In this document: piece after piece, positions 43,978 to 54,000 of the stretch
Position numbering within the stretch: position 1 is the first letter of the stretch
Layout of the letters: each line of letters opens with the position of its first letter
The notes under the pieces: generated by a model
The model's input: only the letters and a program-made list of their open reading frames with translations
The model's database searches: none
What the model was told of the DNA's origin: nothing
Assembly (NCBI GenBank): GCA_963678085.1
Contig: OY782680.1
Location: 1,736,001-1,800,000 of the forward strand
DNA: 64,000 nt
Source: Aliishimia sp963678085
Lineage (GTDB): Bacteria; Pseudomonadota; Alphaproteobacteria; Rhodobacterales; Rhodobacteraceae
Direction of reading: 5' to 3'
Position numbers and translations under genes: made by a program

Positions 43978-46478
43978 TGTCGGATCGGATCACCGCCAGT
44001 TTGCAACGGCTGTTCGACGATCACCGCATCGTCTTCTGGTACGACGCAGCCCGCGACATGCGCGGTGAGTTTGACGCCGCTGATTTGCCCGGTGTGACCA
44101 AGGTCGAGATCGCCAACAACGAATTTGGCCTGAAGCACCGGATGCTGCGGCTGGAGCCGAAACAGAAGTTCCTGGTGTTCCATGACGGGCCAGAGCCAGA
44201 GATGAAGGACAACTGGCTGCTGGACCTGCAACTGGCCACGTCAGTGTTCAAAGCGGATCAGGCTGGCATCTGGCTCGGGGAACTGGGCCTGCCGCCACAG
44301 TTCGAAAGCGTTGTGCGCGAACATGTTGAGTTCTATCGCTCCAAGGCCCGCGTGGCCGAACTTAAGCGGCTGATACAGGCGTCTGATACCCAATCACAGG
44401 TCCGTCTGCGGATGTTGGCCGTCTGTGCGGGCGCCGAGGGTGGCCTGGACACCGTCATCGAGGCACTTCTGGACGATCTGGCAGAGGGCCGCGATGACGC
44501 AATGCGTCTAATCGAACGCGCAGAGCTCACCGAAGTGTTCTGGAAGCAGGTCGGCAATGCCTATGGCTATCAGCCATCCGAACCTGACTTCGAGGATTTT
44601 GCCATTGCCCTGTTCCAGTCGGCCTACTTCCGGGCTTTGGGCGAGGACGGCAAACTGAACGCTGAGGCGTTGCTGGTGTTTCGGCGCTGGAAGAACAACC
44701 GCCACTGGGAGGCGGCATTCGAGACGCTGTCGGCGCGCTATCAGGGCCTGCTGAAGATACCCGAGGATCTGTCGCGGCGCGATTTCCGGACGTTGATGCC
44801 GGTTGACCATTTCGAAGAGATCGACCGGCACATCATCCGCCAAATGGTCCATGCGATGTCGACCCAAACCGTCAATGCCTCTGAGGTGCTGAAATGGGTG
44901 CGCGAACGTCGCCAGAGCCATTGGTACTCCACCTATGAGGATATCTACCAGGCGATCGGGTTCGCCACAGAGTTCCAGCAGGCGCTGGCAGAGTCCAATC
45001 TGGGCATGACCAGCCCAGCCGAGGGCGTGAAGCGGTATGTAACGAGTTGGTACAAGCTCGATCAACTCTATCGCAAGTTCATCTATCACATGCAGAAAAG
45101 CGGGCATGCCTCCTTGCTTGCCGAGCTCTACGACGCAGTCGAAAACCGCTACACAAACAGTTTCCTGCTGAAGTTGAACGATGCCTGGCAGGACCAGGTA
45201 AGCGGCATGACGGATTGGGTAATCCCCGGCTATCCGCGCCAGAGCGCCTTCTACGCGGAACAGGCCGCCGAGTTTCGGCGCAAAGACCAGAAGGTCGCGG
45301 TGATTGTGTCGGATGCCCTTCGGTTCGAGGTTGCCGAGGAATGCCTGCGCCGTATTCGTGCCTTGAACCGATTTGACGCTGAACTGAAACCGATGATCAG
45401 TTCATTGCCGAGCTACACCCAACTAGGGATGGCCGCGCTGCTGCCAAACAAGGAGCTGACGCTCGCCCCCGAAGGCAATGGCGCGGTGTTGTCAGGTGGT
45501 GAAAGCACCCAAGGCCTGGCTGCTCGAGAAAAACTGCTCTCGACCGGTCGCGCCGGGGATCGCGCCAAGGCCCTGAAGGCCGAAGATATTAAGAACATGC
45601 GAGTCGACGAAGGCAAAGAGCTCTTTCGAGACAACGATGTAGTTTACATCTACCACAACCACATCGACGCGATCGGCGACAAGCTGCAAACCGAAGACCA
45701 ACTACCAAAGGCTGCTGAAGATGCCATCGAGGACCTCACAAAGCTTGTCCGAAAGCTCACTTCAGCAAATTTCTCGAACATTCTGATCACGGCGGATCAC
45801 GGGTTTCTCTACCAGCATCGGACCCTTGGCGAGACTGACTTTGCCATCGCAGCCCCCCAAGGCGACGAAATTCTCTCGCGAAACCGTCGTTTCGTGATTG
45901 GTCGAGGCCTGACCACGACCGCAGGCATGAAGAAGTTCAGCTCTCCCAACCTCGGCTTGGCAGGTGACCTGGATGTCTTGATCCCAAATTCGATAAACCG
46001 TCTGAGAGTAAAGGGCGCTGGCAGCCGCTTTGTCCACGGCGGGGCGTCTTTACAAGAGATCGTCATCCCGGTGATCCGCGTTGGTAAACAGCGCGATGCG
46101 GATGTGAACCAGGTCGAGGTACAGATTATCGTCTCTGGGCGAAGCCAGATCACATCCGGGCAGACGGCAGTCATCTTCTACCAGGCACAACCTGTCTCAG
46201 AAAAGATGCAGGCAAGGGAACTGATTGCGGGGATTTACGCTGCTGATGACAGTCTGATCTCCGACGAACACGTCCTGCAGTTCGACTTCACCTCTGAGAA
46301 TGCACGCGAACGCGAATTGCCTCGCAAATTCTTGCTGTCTCGTGACGCGGACAAGTTCAATAACCAGGACGTTTTCCTGAAGTTGCGCGAGCGGGTTGGC
46401 AAGACCAGCCACTACCAGGACTACACAAGCCATCGCTTCCAGTTGAAACGTGGCATTACAACCGATTTTGATTTTTGA
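43977..46478 (+). CDS. pglZ: PglZ, BREX alkaline-phosphatase-like protein
   Basis: 833 residues. The PglZ phosphatase-superfamily domain occupies the middle: 'VIVSDALRFEVAEE' (about 440) and 'ILITADHGFLYQH' (about 602-614) hold the expected metal-binding Asp and Asp-His. PglZ-family proteins act as metal-dependent nucleases or phosphodiesterases and are required for both modification and exclusion in BREX. ATG at 43977 overlaps the second pglX stop; a TTG three bases earlier is also in frame. Confidence 0.92.
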   Translation: MSDRITASLQRLFDDHRIVFWYDAARDMRGEFDAADLPGVTKVEIANNEFGLKHRMLRLEPKQKFLVFHDGPEPEMKDNWLLDLQLATSVFKADQAGIWLGELGLPPQFESVVREHVEFYRSKARVAELKRLIQASDTQSQVRLRMLAVCAGAEGGLDTVIEALLDDLAEGRDDAMRLIERAELTEVFWKQVGNAYGYQPSEPDFEDFAIALFQSAYFRALGEDGKLNAEALLVFRRWKNNRHWEAAFETLSARYQGLLKIPEDLSRRDFRTLMPVDHFEEIDRHIIRQMVHAMSTQTVNASEVLKWVRERRQSHWYSTYEDIYQAIGFATEFQQALAESNLGMTSPAEGVKRYVTSWYKLDQLYRKFIYHMQKSGHASLLAELYDAVENRYTNSFLLKLNDAWQDQVSGMTDWVIPGYPRQSAFYAEQAAEFRRKDQKVAVIVSDALRFEVAEECLRRIRALNRFDAELKPMISSLPSYTQLGMAALLPNKELTLAPEGNGAVLSGGESTQGLAAREKLLSTGRAGDRAKALKAEDIKNMRVDEGKELFRDNDVVYIYHNHIDAIGDKLQTEDQLPKAAEDAIEDLTKLVRKLTSANFSNILITADHGFLYQHRTLGETDFAIAAPQGDEILSRNRRFVIGRGLTTTAGMKKFSSPNLGLAGDLDVLIPNSINRLRVKGAGSRFVHGGASLQEIVIPVIRVGKQRDADVNQVEVQIIVSGRSQITSGQTAVIFYQAQPVSEKMQARELIAGIYAADDSLISDEHVLQFDFTSENARERELPRKFLLSRDADKFNNQDVFLKLRERVGKTSHYQDYTSHRFQLKRGITTDFDF

Positions 46479-46489
46479 GGAGTGGGCCC

Positions 46490-48595
46490 ATGAGTGATCT
46501 CGACGACAGGATCAACGAACATTTCGCGGGCTTTGTGGTGCGTAAAGACTTGGTCAAAGCGGTCAAGGGCAATGCCATCGTTCCGACTTATGTGCTCGAG
46601 TACCTCTTGGGCCAGTATTGCGCCACCGACGATGAAGCTTCGATCGGCACGGGTATTGAGACCGTCAAGGAAATCCTGCGCAAGCATTATGTCCACCGCA
46701 GCGAGGCCGGACTGATCCAGTCTACCATCAAGGAAAAGGGCCGCTACAAAGTCATTGACCAGATCAGCGTGTCGCTGAACGAAAAAACAGACAGCTACGA
46801 AGCAACGTTTGACAACCTTGGAATCAAGAAAGTCGCCGTCGATAGCGGCACCATCAAGGCCCATCCAAAGTTGCTGGTTACAGGCGTTTGGTGCATCGCC
46901 GACGTCCAGTATGAGTTTGCCGAAGACGCGAGGACTTCACCCTGGATCCTTGAGACGATCAAACCGATCCAGATCGCCAAGGTCGATTATGAAGCTTATC
47001 GCGAGGCTCGATCGAGCTTTGACACCGATGACTGGATTGACCTTCTTATGCAGAGCATCGGTTTCAATCCGGAGGCATTCGGTCGGCGCGCCAAGCTGCT
47101 CCAACTTATGCGTCTCATCCCCTTCGTAGAGCGCAACTACAACATCATTGAACTGGGGCCCAAAGGCACCGGCAAGTCGCATATTTATTCTGAGTTCTCT
47201 CCGCACGGCCAGCTGATTTCAGGCGGTGAGGTCACGATCCCGAAACTCTTTGTCAACAATTCCAACGGCCGGATCGGTCTCGTGGGATATTGGGATGTTG
47301 TTGCATTTGACGAGTTTGCAGGACGGGAAAAGACCGCGAACAAGGCCCTCGTCGACATCATGAAGAACTACATGGCCAACAAGACCTTCTCGCGCGGGGT
47401 CAATCCTATGGGGGCCGAGGCTAGTTTCGCATTTGTCGGCAATACCGACCACAACGTTCCCTTCATGCTGAAAAACAGCGACCTCTTCGAAGCGCTGCCG
47501 TCACAGTTCCATGACTCAGCCTTCATCGATCGCCTGCATTCATACCTTCCTGGTTGGGAAATCGATGTCATTCGAGGCGAGATGTTCACGAAGGGTTATG
47601 GCTTTATCGTTGATTATCTGGCTGAAATTCTGCGTCACCTGCGCTCGGAGGATTTCTCGCACCGGCCTGATCAGCACTTCAAGATCAGCGAGAAGATTTC
47701 GACCCGCGATCGTGACGCCATTTACAAGACTATGTCGGGGCTCTTGAAACTGATCTTCCCGAATGGTGGCGAGACGCCTGAAGAGGTCGAGGAGCTTCTG
47801 CGTTTGGCTATGGAGGGACGCAAACGCGTGAAAGATCAGCTAGCACGTATCGATGCGACCTATCCTGAGGTCGACTTTCATTACATAGGCTCTGACGGCG
47901 AAAAGCGGCGTGTGACGACCGTTGAGGAAGAGGAATATCCACAGTTCTATCATCTGAAACCAGCGCTGGATCCCAAGGAACAGGAACAGCAAGAGAAGAA
48001 TGCGGATGAGCGGACTGAGGAAACGAGCCGCGAGGAGGCATCCGTTGCTGTCGCACCCAATCGTCCCACGTCGCAAGTACAAGCGCTTGCTGAAGGCCAC
48101 CATGTCTTCGCTGAAAACCGCAAAGGTGTTAGCTACGACAAGATATTCGGCCCCTATATTGCAGGTGCATCCAGGATCGTAGTGACAGATCCCTACGTCC
48201 GCTATTTTTACCAGATCAGGAATATGATGGAATTTGTTGAAATGGTCATCCAGCGCAAGCCGCCAGAAGACCAAGTCAGTATTCACCTGATAACTGGCCC
48301 TGATGACGGCAACGTGGCTAAGCAGCGCGAGCTCCTGGACTCCATAGCCGACGCCTGTGCAGGCACAGGTATTGAGTTCACTTGGGTCTTCGACGGTACA
48401 GGTGCGGGCCACGCACGCGATATCAGCACCGACACAGGTTGGAAGATCGTCCTTGATCGTGGCTTGGACATTTTTCAGGCGCCGATAAGAAAAGACGGAT
48501 TTGCTCTTGGAGACCGCCTGCAAGATCACCGAACGATAAAAGGATTCTATGTAACCTACGTCAGGGACAAGGACCAAGAAAAACAGGCCCTCTGA
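46490..48595 (+). CDS. brxL: BrxL, BREX AAA+ protein with C-terminal MITD1-like domain
   Basis: 701 residues. An N-terminal region (1-200) typical of BrxL precedes an AAA+ ATPase with Walker A at residues 223-230 ('GPKGTGKSH') and 'VVAFDEFAG' as Walker B. From about residue 548 comes 'SYDKIFGPYIAGASRIVVTDPYVRYFYQ', and later 'TGWKIVLDRGLDIFQ'. These closely follow the C-terminal domain of human MITD1, a phospholipase-D-like fold that binds membranes and ESCRT-III. No S16 Lon catalytic Ser-Lys region was recognised. A charged linker (about 500-535) separates the parts. GAGGAG lies seven bases before the ATG; an 11-base gap follows pglZ. Last BREX gene. Confidence 0.9.
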   Translation: MSDLDDRINEHFAGFVVRKDLVKAVKGNAIVPTYVLEYLLGQYCATDDEASIGTGIETVKEILRKHYVHRSEAGLIQSTIKEKGRYKVIDQISVSLNEKTDSYEATFDNLGIKKVAVDSGTIKAHPKLLVTGVWCIADVQYEFAEDARTSPWILETIKPIQIAKVDYEAYREARSSFDTDDWIDLLMQSIGFNPEAFGRRAKLLQLMRLIPFVERNYNIIELGPKGTGKSHIYSEFSPHGQLISGGEVTIPKLFVNNSNGRIGLVGYWDVVAFDEFAGREKTANKALVDIMKNYMANKTFSRGVNPMGAEASFAFVGNTDHNVPFMLKNSDLFEALPSQFHDSAFIDRLHSYLPGWEIDVIRGEMFTKGYGFIVDYLAEILRHLRSEDFSHRPDQHFKISEKISTRDRDAIYKTMSGLLKLIFPNGGETPEEVEELLRLAMEGRKRVKDQLARIDATYPEVDFHYIGSDGEKRRVTTVEEEEYPQFYHLKPALDPKEQEQQEKNADERTEETSREEASVAVAPNRPTSQVQALAEGHHVFAENRKGVSYDKIFGPYIAGASRIVVTDPYVRYFYQIRNMMEFVEMVIQRKPPEDQVSIHLITGPDDGNVAKQRELLDSIADACAGTGIEFTWVFDGTGAGHARDISTDTGWKIVLDRGLDIFQAPIRKDGFALGDRLQDHRTIKGFYVTYVRDKDQEKQAL

Positions 48596-48622
48596 AGGCG
48601 CCCTATTCGGCATTATCCTTCT

Positions 48623-48883
48623 CTAGGACGCCCAAATACACGCGCGTGCTTGGTCCCGCATAACCACGTAGTCACCCATCATCTCAACGATGGCAGATCC
48701 GTCTGGCAGCGTCGCCAATTCCTCGGCCGCCCGCGCCTGAAACTCCCTGCTGTATTCGACGACCGGCGGACACACTGCCAGGCCGCCAGCTTCAAAACCT
48801 GCCGTCGTGCAGCCGATCAACCAACTCGTCGCGACTATGAGGACGGCGAGCCGCCGCCTCCAGCATCCTTCTCTGAACTTCAT
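48623..48883 (-). CDS. Candidate outer-membrane spanin (Rz1-like lipoprotein)
   Basis: 86 residues. A signal peptide with three Arg and a hydrophobic core ends in the lipobox 'SWLIGC', which would place a lipidated Cys at about residue 25. The mature part is short and soluble. It starts inside the upstream gene in another frame, as Rz1 genes do inside Rz, and follows an endolysin, so an outer-membrane spanin role is likely; no sequence family was recognised. It is the last prophage gene and converges on brxL, stop to stop 27 bases apart. Confidence 0.6.
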   Translation of the reverse strand: MKFREGCWRRRLAVLIVATSWLIGCTTAGFEAGGLAVCPPVVEYSREFQARAAEELATLPDGSAIVEMMGDYVVMRDQARACIWAS

Positions 48884-49049
48884 TGGATTTCTCCATGGTC
48901 TCGAGCTGCTCGGCCAGGCGACCAACCCGCTCGCCAGAACGGCGCAGGGCCAGCAGGAACAAAAGGATCGCGAAGGCTGTGACGCTGTAGCCGAGCGCTG
49001 CGCGTGCCCATGCCGATCCGACGAGCGTGGCGACAAGCCCACCGATCAC
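48792..49049 (-). CDS. Candidate inner-membrane spanin (Rz-like)
   Basis: 85 residues: one membrane helix (about residues 18-36) followed by a charged helix likely to coil ('RRSGERVGRLAEQLETMEKS'). Single-pass topology with a periplasmic coiled coil is the inner-spanin pattern. Starts with GTG overlapping the endolysin stop and encloses the start of the lipoprotein gene. A pinholin-like role is an alternative. Confidence 0.55.
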   Translation of the reverse strand: MIGGLVATLVGSAWARAALGYSVTAFAILLFLLALRRSGERVGRLAEQLETMEKSNEVQRRMLEAAARRPHSRDELVDRLHDGRF

Positions 49050-49720
49050 CGCCGCCCCCGGCGCCAGTCATCGAGGCGGGCGTAGATCGTGACCGCGATG
49101 CCACCGAGCGCGACGGCGATGAACACCCAGCGGAGAGTGTCGAGATATGGGACCAGCGGAAGGATGGCCTCCTGAGTTTCAGCCAGCACCTGCTGCGCCA
49201 CCTCGACGCCAGCCGCGCCGAGCGTCGCCACGCCTGCCGCGCCACCGCCCTTCATGGTGCGGCTCTCCGCCAGAACCTCACGTGCAGGCGGGGTTTCGGC
49301 TGCAAATGCCGTCGCCCGGACCGGGAACCGCGCGCCCCACTGGCGGGCTGGGCCGAGGTCGATGTGCATAAACCCCGAGCGCGGGTAGAAACCGAACCCG
49401 AGGAACCCGACCTCCCGTGCCGCAGCCTCGAAGGCCACGGGGTCATGGTTCGCCATCGCAATGTCGAAGGCCGCGCCGTTGAGGTGTTTCGAGCGGGTTG
49501 CGCCGCCCACAGCGCGGTTGTGCTCGGGGCTGCGATAGGCCGAGCGGACGATCAGTGGCTTATCCAGCCGGTCGCGCAGCGCCTGCAGCTTGTCGAGCGC
49601 GGGTTCGTTGATCAACAGCTTGCCGGTGCCACGGCATGCGATCTCGGCCGGGCTGAAATTCGGCCAGCGCCAAGCGCCCTCCGGCACGTCGCGCCAATGG
49701 TCAAAAAAGGTCGTGGTCAT
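49046..49720 (-). CDS. Phage endolysin, peptidase M15 family, with C-terminal membrane helix
   Basis: 224 residues. The N-terminal M15A peptidase domain has 'SKHLNGAAFDIAM' (zinc His and Asp) and 'GFMHIDLG' (second zinc His), which cut the peptide bridges of peptidoglycan. Near the C-terminus is a hydrophobic helix ('LRWVFIAVALGGIAVTIYA'). The ATG at 49720 is preceded by GGAGG; the frame is open further upstream but that part crosses the terminator. Confidence 0.85.
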   Translation of the reverse strand: MTTTFFDHWRDVPEGAWRWPNFSPAEIACRGTGKLLINEPALDKLQALRDRLDKPLIVRSAYRSPEHNRAVGGATRSKHLNGAAFDIAMANHDPVAFEAAAREVGFLGFGFYPRSGFMHIDLGPARQWGARFPVRATAFAAETPPAREVLAESRTMKGGGAAGVATLGAAGVEVAQQVLAETQEAILPLVPYLDTLRWVFIAVALGGIAVTIYARLDDWRRGRR

Positions 49721-49737
49721 CGGGTCCTCCAGAAATG

Positions 49738-49761
49738 AAAAACCCACCTCGGAGGGCGGGT
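49738..49761 (-). terminator. Intrinsic terminator between DUF6127 and endolysin genes
   Basis: On the minus strand a seven-pair stem (ACCCGCC with GGTGGGT, one G-T pair), a six-base loop and TTTTT. It would split the tail operon from the lysis genes or attenuate lysis expression. Confidence 0.65.
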
Positions 49762-49790
49762 GTGGTGAGCGGGTGAATGTTGGATTTGGT

Positions 49791-50081
49791 CTACGGCGAT
49801 CCACCGAAAATCTTGAGCTTCAGTGCAATCCCGGCGAGGAGCGCCAACATCACCCCCGTGGTGATAAGATGAACCGCTGTCTGAACAGCCGTTCGCCGTA
49901 CGAAGCGAATGCAGTCAAGGAGTGAGCGAAGATCGCGAATATCGAGGGCGGCGTCCTTGCCATCGATCCCGGCATCGGCAAGCGCGCGCTTGGCCCCCGC
50001 TTCAGCCGCGCGTGTCAGCATGGCCTGGAATTCGATCTCGGACATGCGCAAGTCGCCCTGATCGGCGTGAGGTGGCGTCAT
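49791..50081 (-). CDS. DUF6127-like small phage membrane protein
   Basis: 96 residues with an acidic amphipathic N-terminal half and one membrane helix near the C-terminus ('TGVMLALLAGIALKL'). Resembles DUF6127 proteins found beside tail-fibre and lysis genes of alphaproteobacterial prophages. ATG at 50081 overlaps the tail-fibre stop (ATGA). A holin is possible but would be unusual with a single helix. Confidence 0.6.
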   Translation of the reverse strand: MTPPHADQGDLRMSEIEFQAMLTRAAEAGAKRALADAGIDGKDAALDIRDLRSLLDCIRFVRRTAVQTAVHLITTGVMLALLAGIALKLKIFGGSP

Positions 50082-51073
50082 GACGAGATAATCCCAACCT
50101 CTGTCGGCAGCGCAGCCGTGGTCCAAGCAGTGCTGTCGGCCGGGTTTACATCCCATGTCGAATAAACCGGCGACGGCATATCGGCAGATGGCGTACCGGG
50201 AGATGCGTCATAGTCCACGCCACCGATCCTCAAGAACCCCGCAATGCCGGTTGGCCCGGCCGTGCCAAGCTGGGCCAGCTGTTTCACATGCACGCCCGCG
50301 ATGGTCGAGGCCCCGGCGGGTCCTGTTGGCCCCGACAGCGAAAACGACATGCGCTGACCGGCAATATCGCTCGCCGCGCGGGTGGTGATGTCGCCGTCCT
50401 TCACCGCATCGACGCCGCCTGAGAAGGCATCATAGGTCGCAACCAGATCGGGCGTGCGTCGCGCGAACCGCCGCCCGATGGTCGAGACGCCGTCGAGCAC
50501 TGCGATATGGGCGTAATAGCAAGTGGCGGGGTTATAGAAATCGAAGAGCCCGTGGTTCTTCCAGACGCAGCGAACGGGTCGACCCTTGCCGCCGGTGTTC
50601 GCTGCTATTGCACTGCTCTGAAGGACCCCGTCGGTGTAAAACTCGATGGTGATGTCAGCGCCGACCGCGATCTTCACATCGATCCAATAGACCTGGTTCG
50701 TGGCAGCAGTGAAGGACGAGGCTCCATCGACATTGGTGTCACCCATTGCCATGGCGTGATACTTCTCATCGTCCCGCTCGGTTCGAACACGCCCGATCAG
50801 CGCATTCGTATCGTCGTAGAACTCCAGAAAGGTGCCGTCTGTACCGATGATGTGGGCGTTGACCGACGGTGCTTTGTATCGAAAGCTCAACCAGACATCC
50901 CCGGTGGGCAAGAACCAGGATGCGGAAAATGGGACTGCGCTGGTCTCACCCGTGGTGATCTTGATACAGTTGACGTCGAGGTCGGCATCAAACCCAGCGA
51001 CGTCGGTGCTGATGCGGCCCTCGACGCCCGCAAGGTCTGTGACCTGGTGTCCAAGATGGAGGATGTGGCTCAT
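50078..51073 (-). CDS. Phage tail fibre-like protein
   Basis: 331 residues. The first 200 look like a lectin-type beta-sandwich (alternating polar and aromatic strands, 'VWLSFRYKAP', 'VYWIDVKI'). A short collagen-like piece ('GPTGPAG') and a small C-terminal domain follow. Its position after the tail tip gene and before lysis genes fits a receptor-binding fibre or appendage. Function inferred from context and composition. Confidence 0.6.
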   Translation of the reverse strand: MSHILHLGHQVTDLAGVEGRISTDVAGFDADLDVNCIKITTGETSAVPFSASWFLPTGDVWLSFRYKAPSVNAHIIGTDGTFLEFYDDTNALIGRVRTERDDEKYHAMAMGDTNVDGASSFTAATNQVYWIDVKIAVGADITIEFYTDGVLQSSAIAANTGGKGRPVRCVWKNHGLFDFYNPATCYYAHIAVLDGVSTIGRRFARRTPDLVATYDAFSGGVDAVKDGDITTRAASDIAGQRMSFSLSGPTGPAGASTIAGVHVKQLAQLGTAGPTGIAGFLRIGGVDYDASPGTPSADMPSPVYSTWDVNPADSTAWTTAALPTEVGIISS

Positions 51074-54000
51074 GGAATTACCTCGATATAGAGTGTGGCT
51101 TCGGCGGCCGTGAGACGCGACTGGCCGCCCCGCTCGTTGAAGATGTCGATACCTGGGATCGTGAGGCGCGCGTCGCCACCAAAGCCGATCCAGAGCTGCG
51201 CCTCTGCGATGGTCAGCTGCACCGCCCCGCCGCGATCGAGGAAGATTGCTGTCTCGACGACCGTCAGACGCGCGTCGGCCCCGATCTCGGTCCAGGTTGA
51301 GACCTCGGCCACCTTGATGCCATCGGGCATGAAGAGCCGGATCGAGCGGGCCTGCCAGGCCTCGTAGCTGATGGTCCCGGTCGTGCGACGTGCTTGCACA
51401 CGAACCTCGAAATGCTTTGTGCCAGTGGGCGCAGCGAGGATCGGCACATCCTCCTTGGTCAGCGTCAGGCTGTTGGCGGCGCCCACATCGATCACGGCGG
51501 CGGGCGGTTCCAGCGTCGCGTCCGTATCGGGATCGACCCAGCGGATCTCGACCGCGTAGGTGGCACCGGGCTCCGGCCCTATATCGCCCGCGTCATAGGC
51601 GTCGAATACGCTGCTGGTCTGGGTGAGCCTGTCACGATGTGACCAGGTCAGAAGGACCGGCCCGAGGTTCAGCACGTTCGGGTTCACGACCGAGACACCA
51701 TTGCCGCGCAGATCCCCGGGGGGCAGCGGTCGGATGGCGCGGCTGGCCAGCGTCACGGCATCTTCGGGTGCCTGTGCGAGCGGCAAAGTCCCGAAGCCAG
51801 TTTCGGGTAGCATCTTGATTGTCACCGTCTCTCCCGCGGCGAACCCCGCCTCTGACGCATTCGCCAGCTGCTGCCAGCAGATGACTGGCGTCCCTGCGGG
51901 ATGGGCTTGCGGCACCGTGTCGAGACAGCCGCGCCCGACGGTCAGCGCGGTGGCACTCACCCCATCGATCCGGACCAGTTCGTTGCCGATCGCGGCCAGC
52001 GTGCCGATGGCCACGCCCCCGAGCCCGGTCCAGCTGCCAACCACCAGGACACTCTCGGCCGGATCGTCGCTGACGTCTGAGACCAGCAATGCCGTCGGCA
52101 CAAACTCGACCGCCTCTTCAAGGATGTAGCCCGCCCCGCTGTCACTCCACACCTGCGCCGAGAGCGCATCGGCCGAGGGACGTTCCCCGGCCGCCACGAT
52201 CGCACCCACACCGGGATCCTCATCCAGAAGCGCATCGGCCTGCGCATGTCCCAATTCCTGGACCAGCAACCAGTACGGCGCTTCCGCCACCCAGCGGCGC
52301 GTCAGTGGCTTGGGCGGCAGGATCAGGCTTACGGGGTCGCCGCTTTCACCGCCGACAAGGGCGGTCTCGCCAAGGGCGAAGACATCCTCCGCGATCTTCA
52401 GGCGCACGCCATTTGCGCGCCCGTCGCCATGGTCGATCTCGACGATTCGGACCACGACACCCTCGAGCCCCCGCCTCGGGTTTGACAGCACAATCACGTC
52501 ACCCGGATCGAGATTGGCTCCGGCACGGCTGACCGTGATCTCGCCGGAGAGTATTGGTGCGGAGAGCGCCCGCAGATCACGTTCGGCAACCCGGACCGCA
52601 AGGGACTCGAAACGAATGCCCGGGTAATCGACCGTCGCGCTGACCACCTGACCTAGATCCTGGACAAGCGCGGTATCGGTCACGCTGACCGAACCAGTCT
52701 GATCGGTGCGGGCGTCGGAAAACTTCGCCGTCACAGAGTTCACGAGATCGGCAGCCTCGCGGCGGCCCAACTCACCCCAATCGACGACATTGGTCTCATC
52801 GAAGACCGGCAAGGTCTCGGGGTCATAGTCGGCACGGATCAGGCGCAATTCCCAGCGGCCCGAGCGACGATCAACATAGAGATAGGCGTCGATGTGCTTC
52901 AGCACGTCGGCAATGAAGTCCTCGATGGTGGATTCCCGCTGCCAGAGCAGCGAGAGCCCGAAGCCTTCGGAGAAGAGCGCGTCGGCGGCGGCGGCAAAGC
53001 TGGGGCCTATGTCAGCAAAGGTGTGGCCAAGGCCCCAATCCCCGTTGGTCAGACATTCCCGGATGATGTGGGCCGGGTTCATGTCGGGGCCTTGCCCGAA
53101 GGCCGCGCGCAGCGAGGCGATCAGCGCATCGGGATCGCCGGGCGGCACCACGGGGACGCCATCGACCGGCGTGTTGTCGATCTGGGTGGTGGCGCTGGTA
53201 TCTGAAAGCGCGATGTTGAAGGCGAAGACATCGACCTCCGAGATGCCGGAGAGCGTGGCAATCGCCGACTGCAGGGTCGAGGCTGGGCTGGGTTCCCCGT
53301 CGGTGACAAAGATCAGTATCCGGCGTTTGCCGTCTGAGCCATTGAAGAACGTTCCCGCCTGGCTGACGGCCACCCCGAAATCCGTCCCGCCGCTCACGGA
53401 GCTTGAAAGCGCGTCGACCCAGTCCTTCAGCTCGCCATAAGCCGTAGCATCGGCGTCACGTCGCAGGATCGTGCCCGAGACGGAAGAGTTCCAGGTGACA
53501 ATCTGGATGTCGTTCGGCTCCAAGGCGTTCTCGCCGATCTCTTCCACCAGCCGCGAGACGGCAGCGATCTGCGCCGCCATGCGCGATCCCGACATCGAGC
53601 CCGAGGCGTCCATGGCAATGTAGATCGCGGCATTCCCGATCCGGACTTCCGGCACGATCTGCGCCTTCTCGGGATACCATTGCGGACCGCCATCCTCGGC
53701 CTTCAGGATCCGCGTCAGGCGCACCGACCAGGGCTTGAGATAGGGATTGAGGCCAAGAAACACCTGCCGCAGCACGAGGCTGCAGATCCCGCGATAGCCG
53801 GGTACATCCGCCCCGGCTCGTGACGCGAGATAGTCGTTTTGCGACTGGGTCGGCGCGCCCATCAACACGTCGATGTCGCCGACGATGCCGCCTTCGCGCT
53901 TCTCGCCTCCGAAGAGATCGGGCTTGTTGATCCGGATGCGCCCGCCCGCAGCCCCGCCGTTCAGGCTCGGCACGCTGGCTGCATCCGACACCGCCACCGA

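Noticed and set aside
29496..48595. Possible CRISPR array or retron in the defence region
   Set aside because: I saw no short regularly spaced direct repeats and no reverse transcriptase; the only large repeat is the pglX duplication.
49004..49738. 244-codon plus-strand open frame opposite the endolysin
   Set aside because: Antisense of a clear M15 peptidase and crosses the intrinsic terminator.
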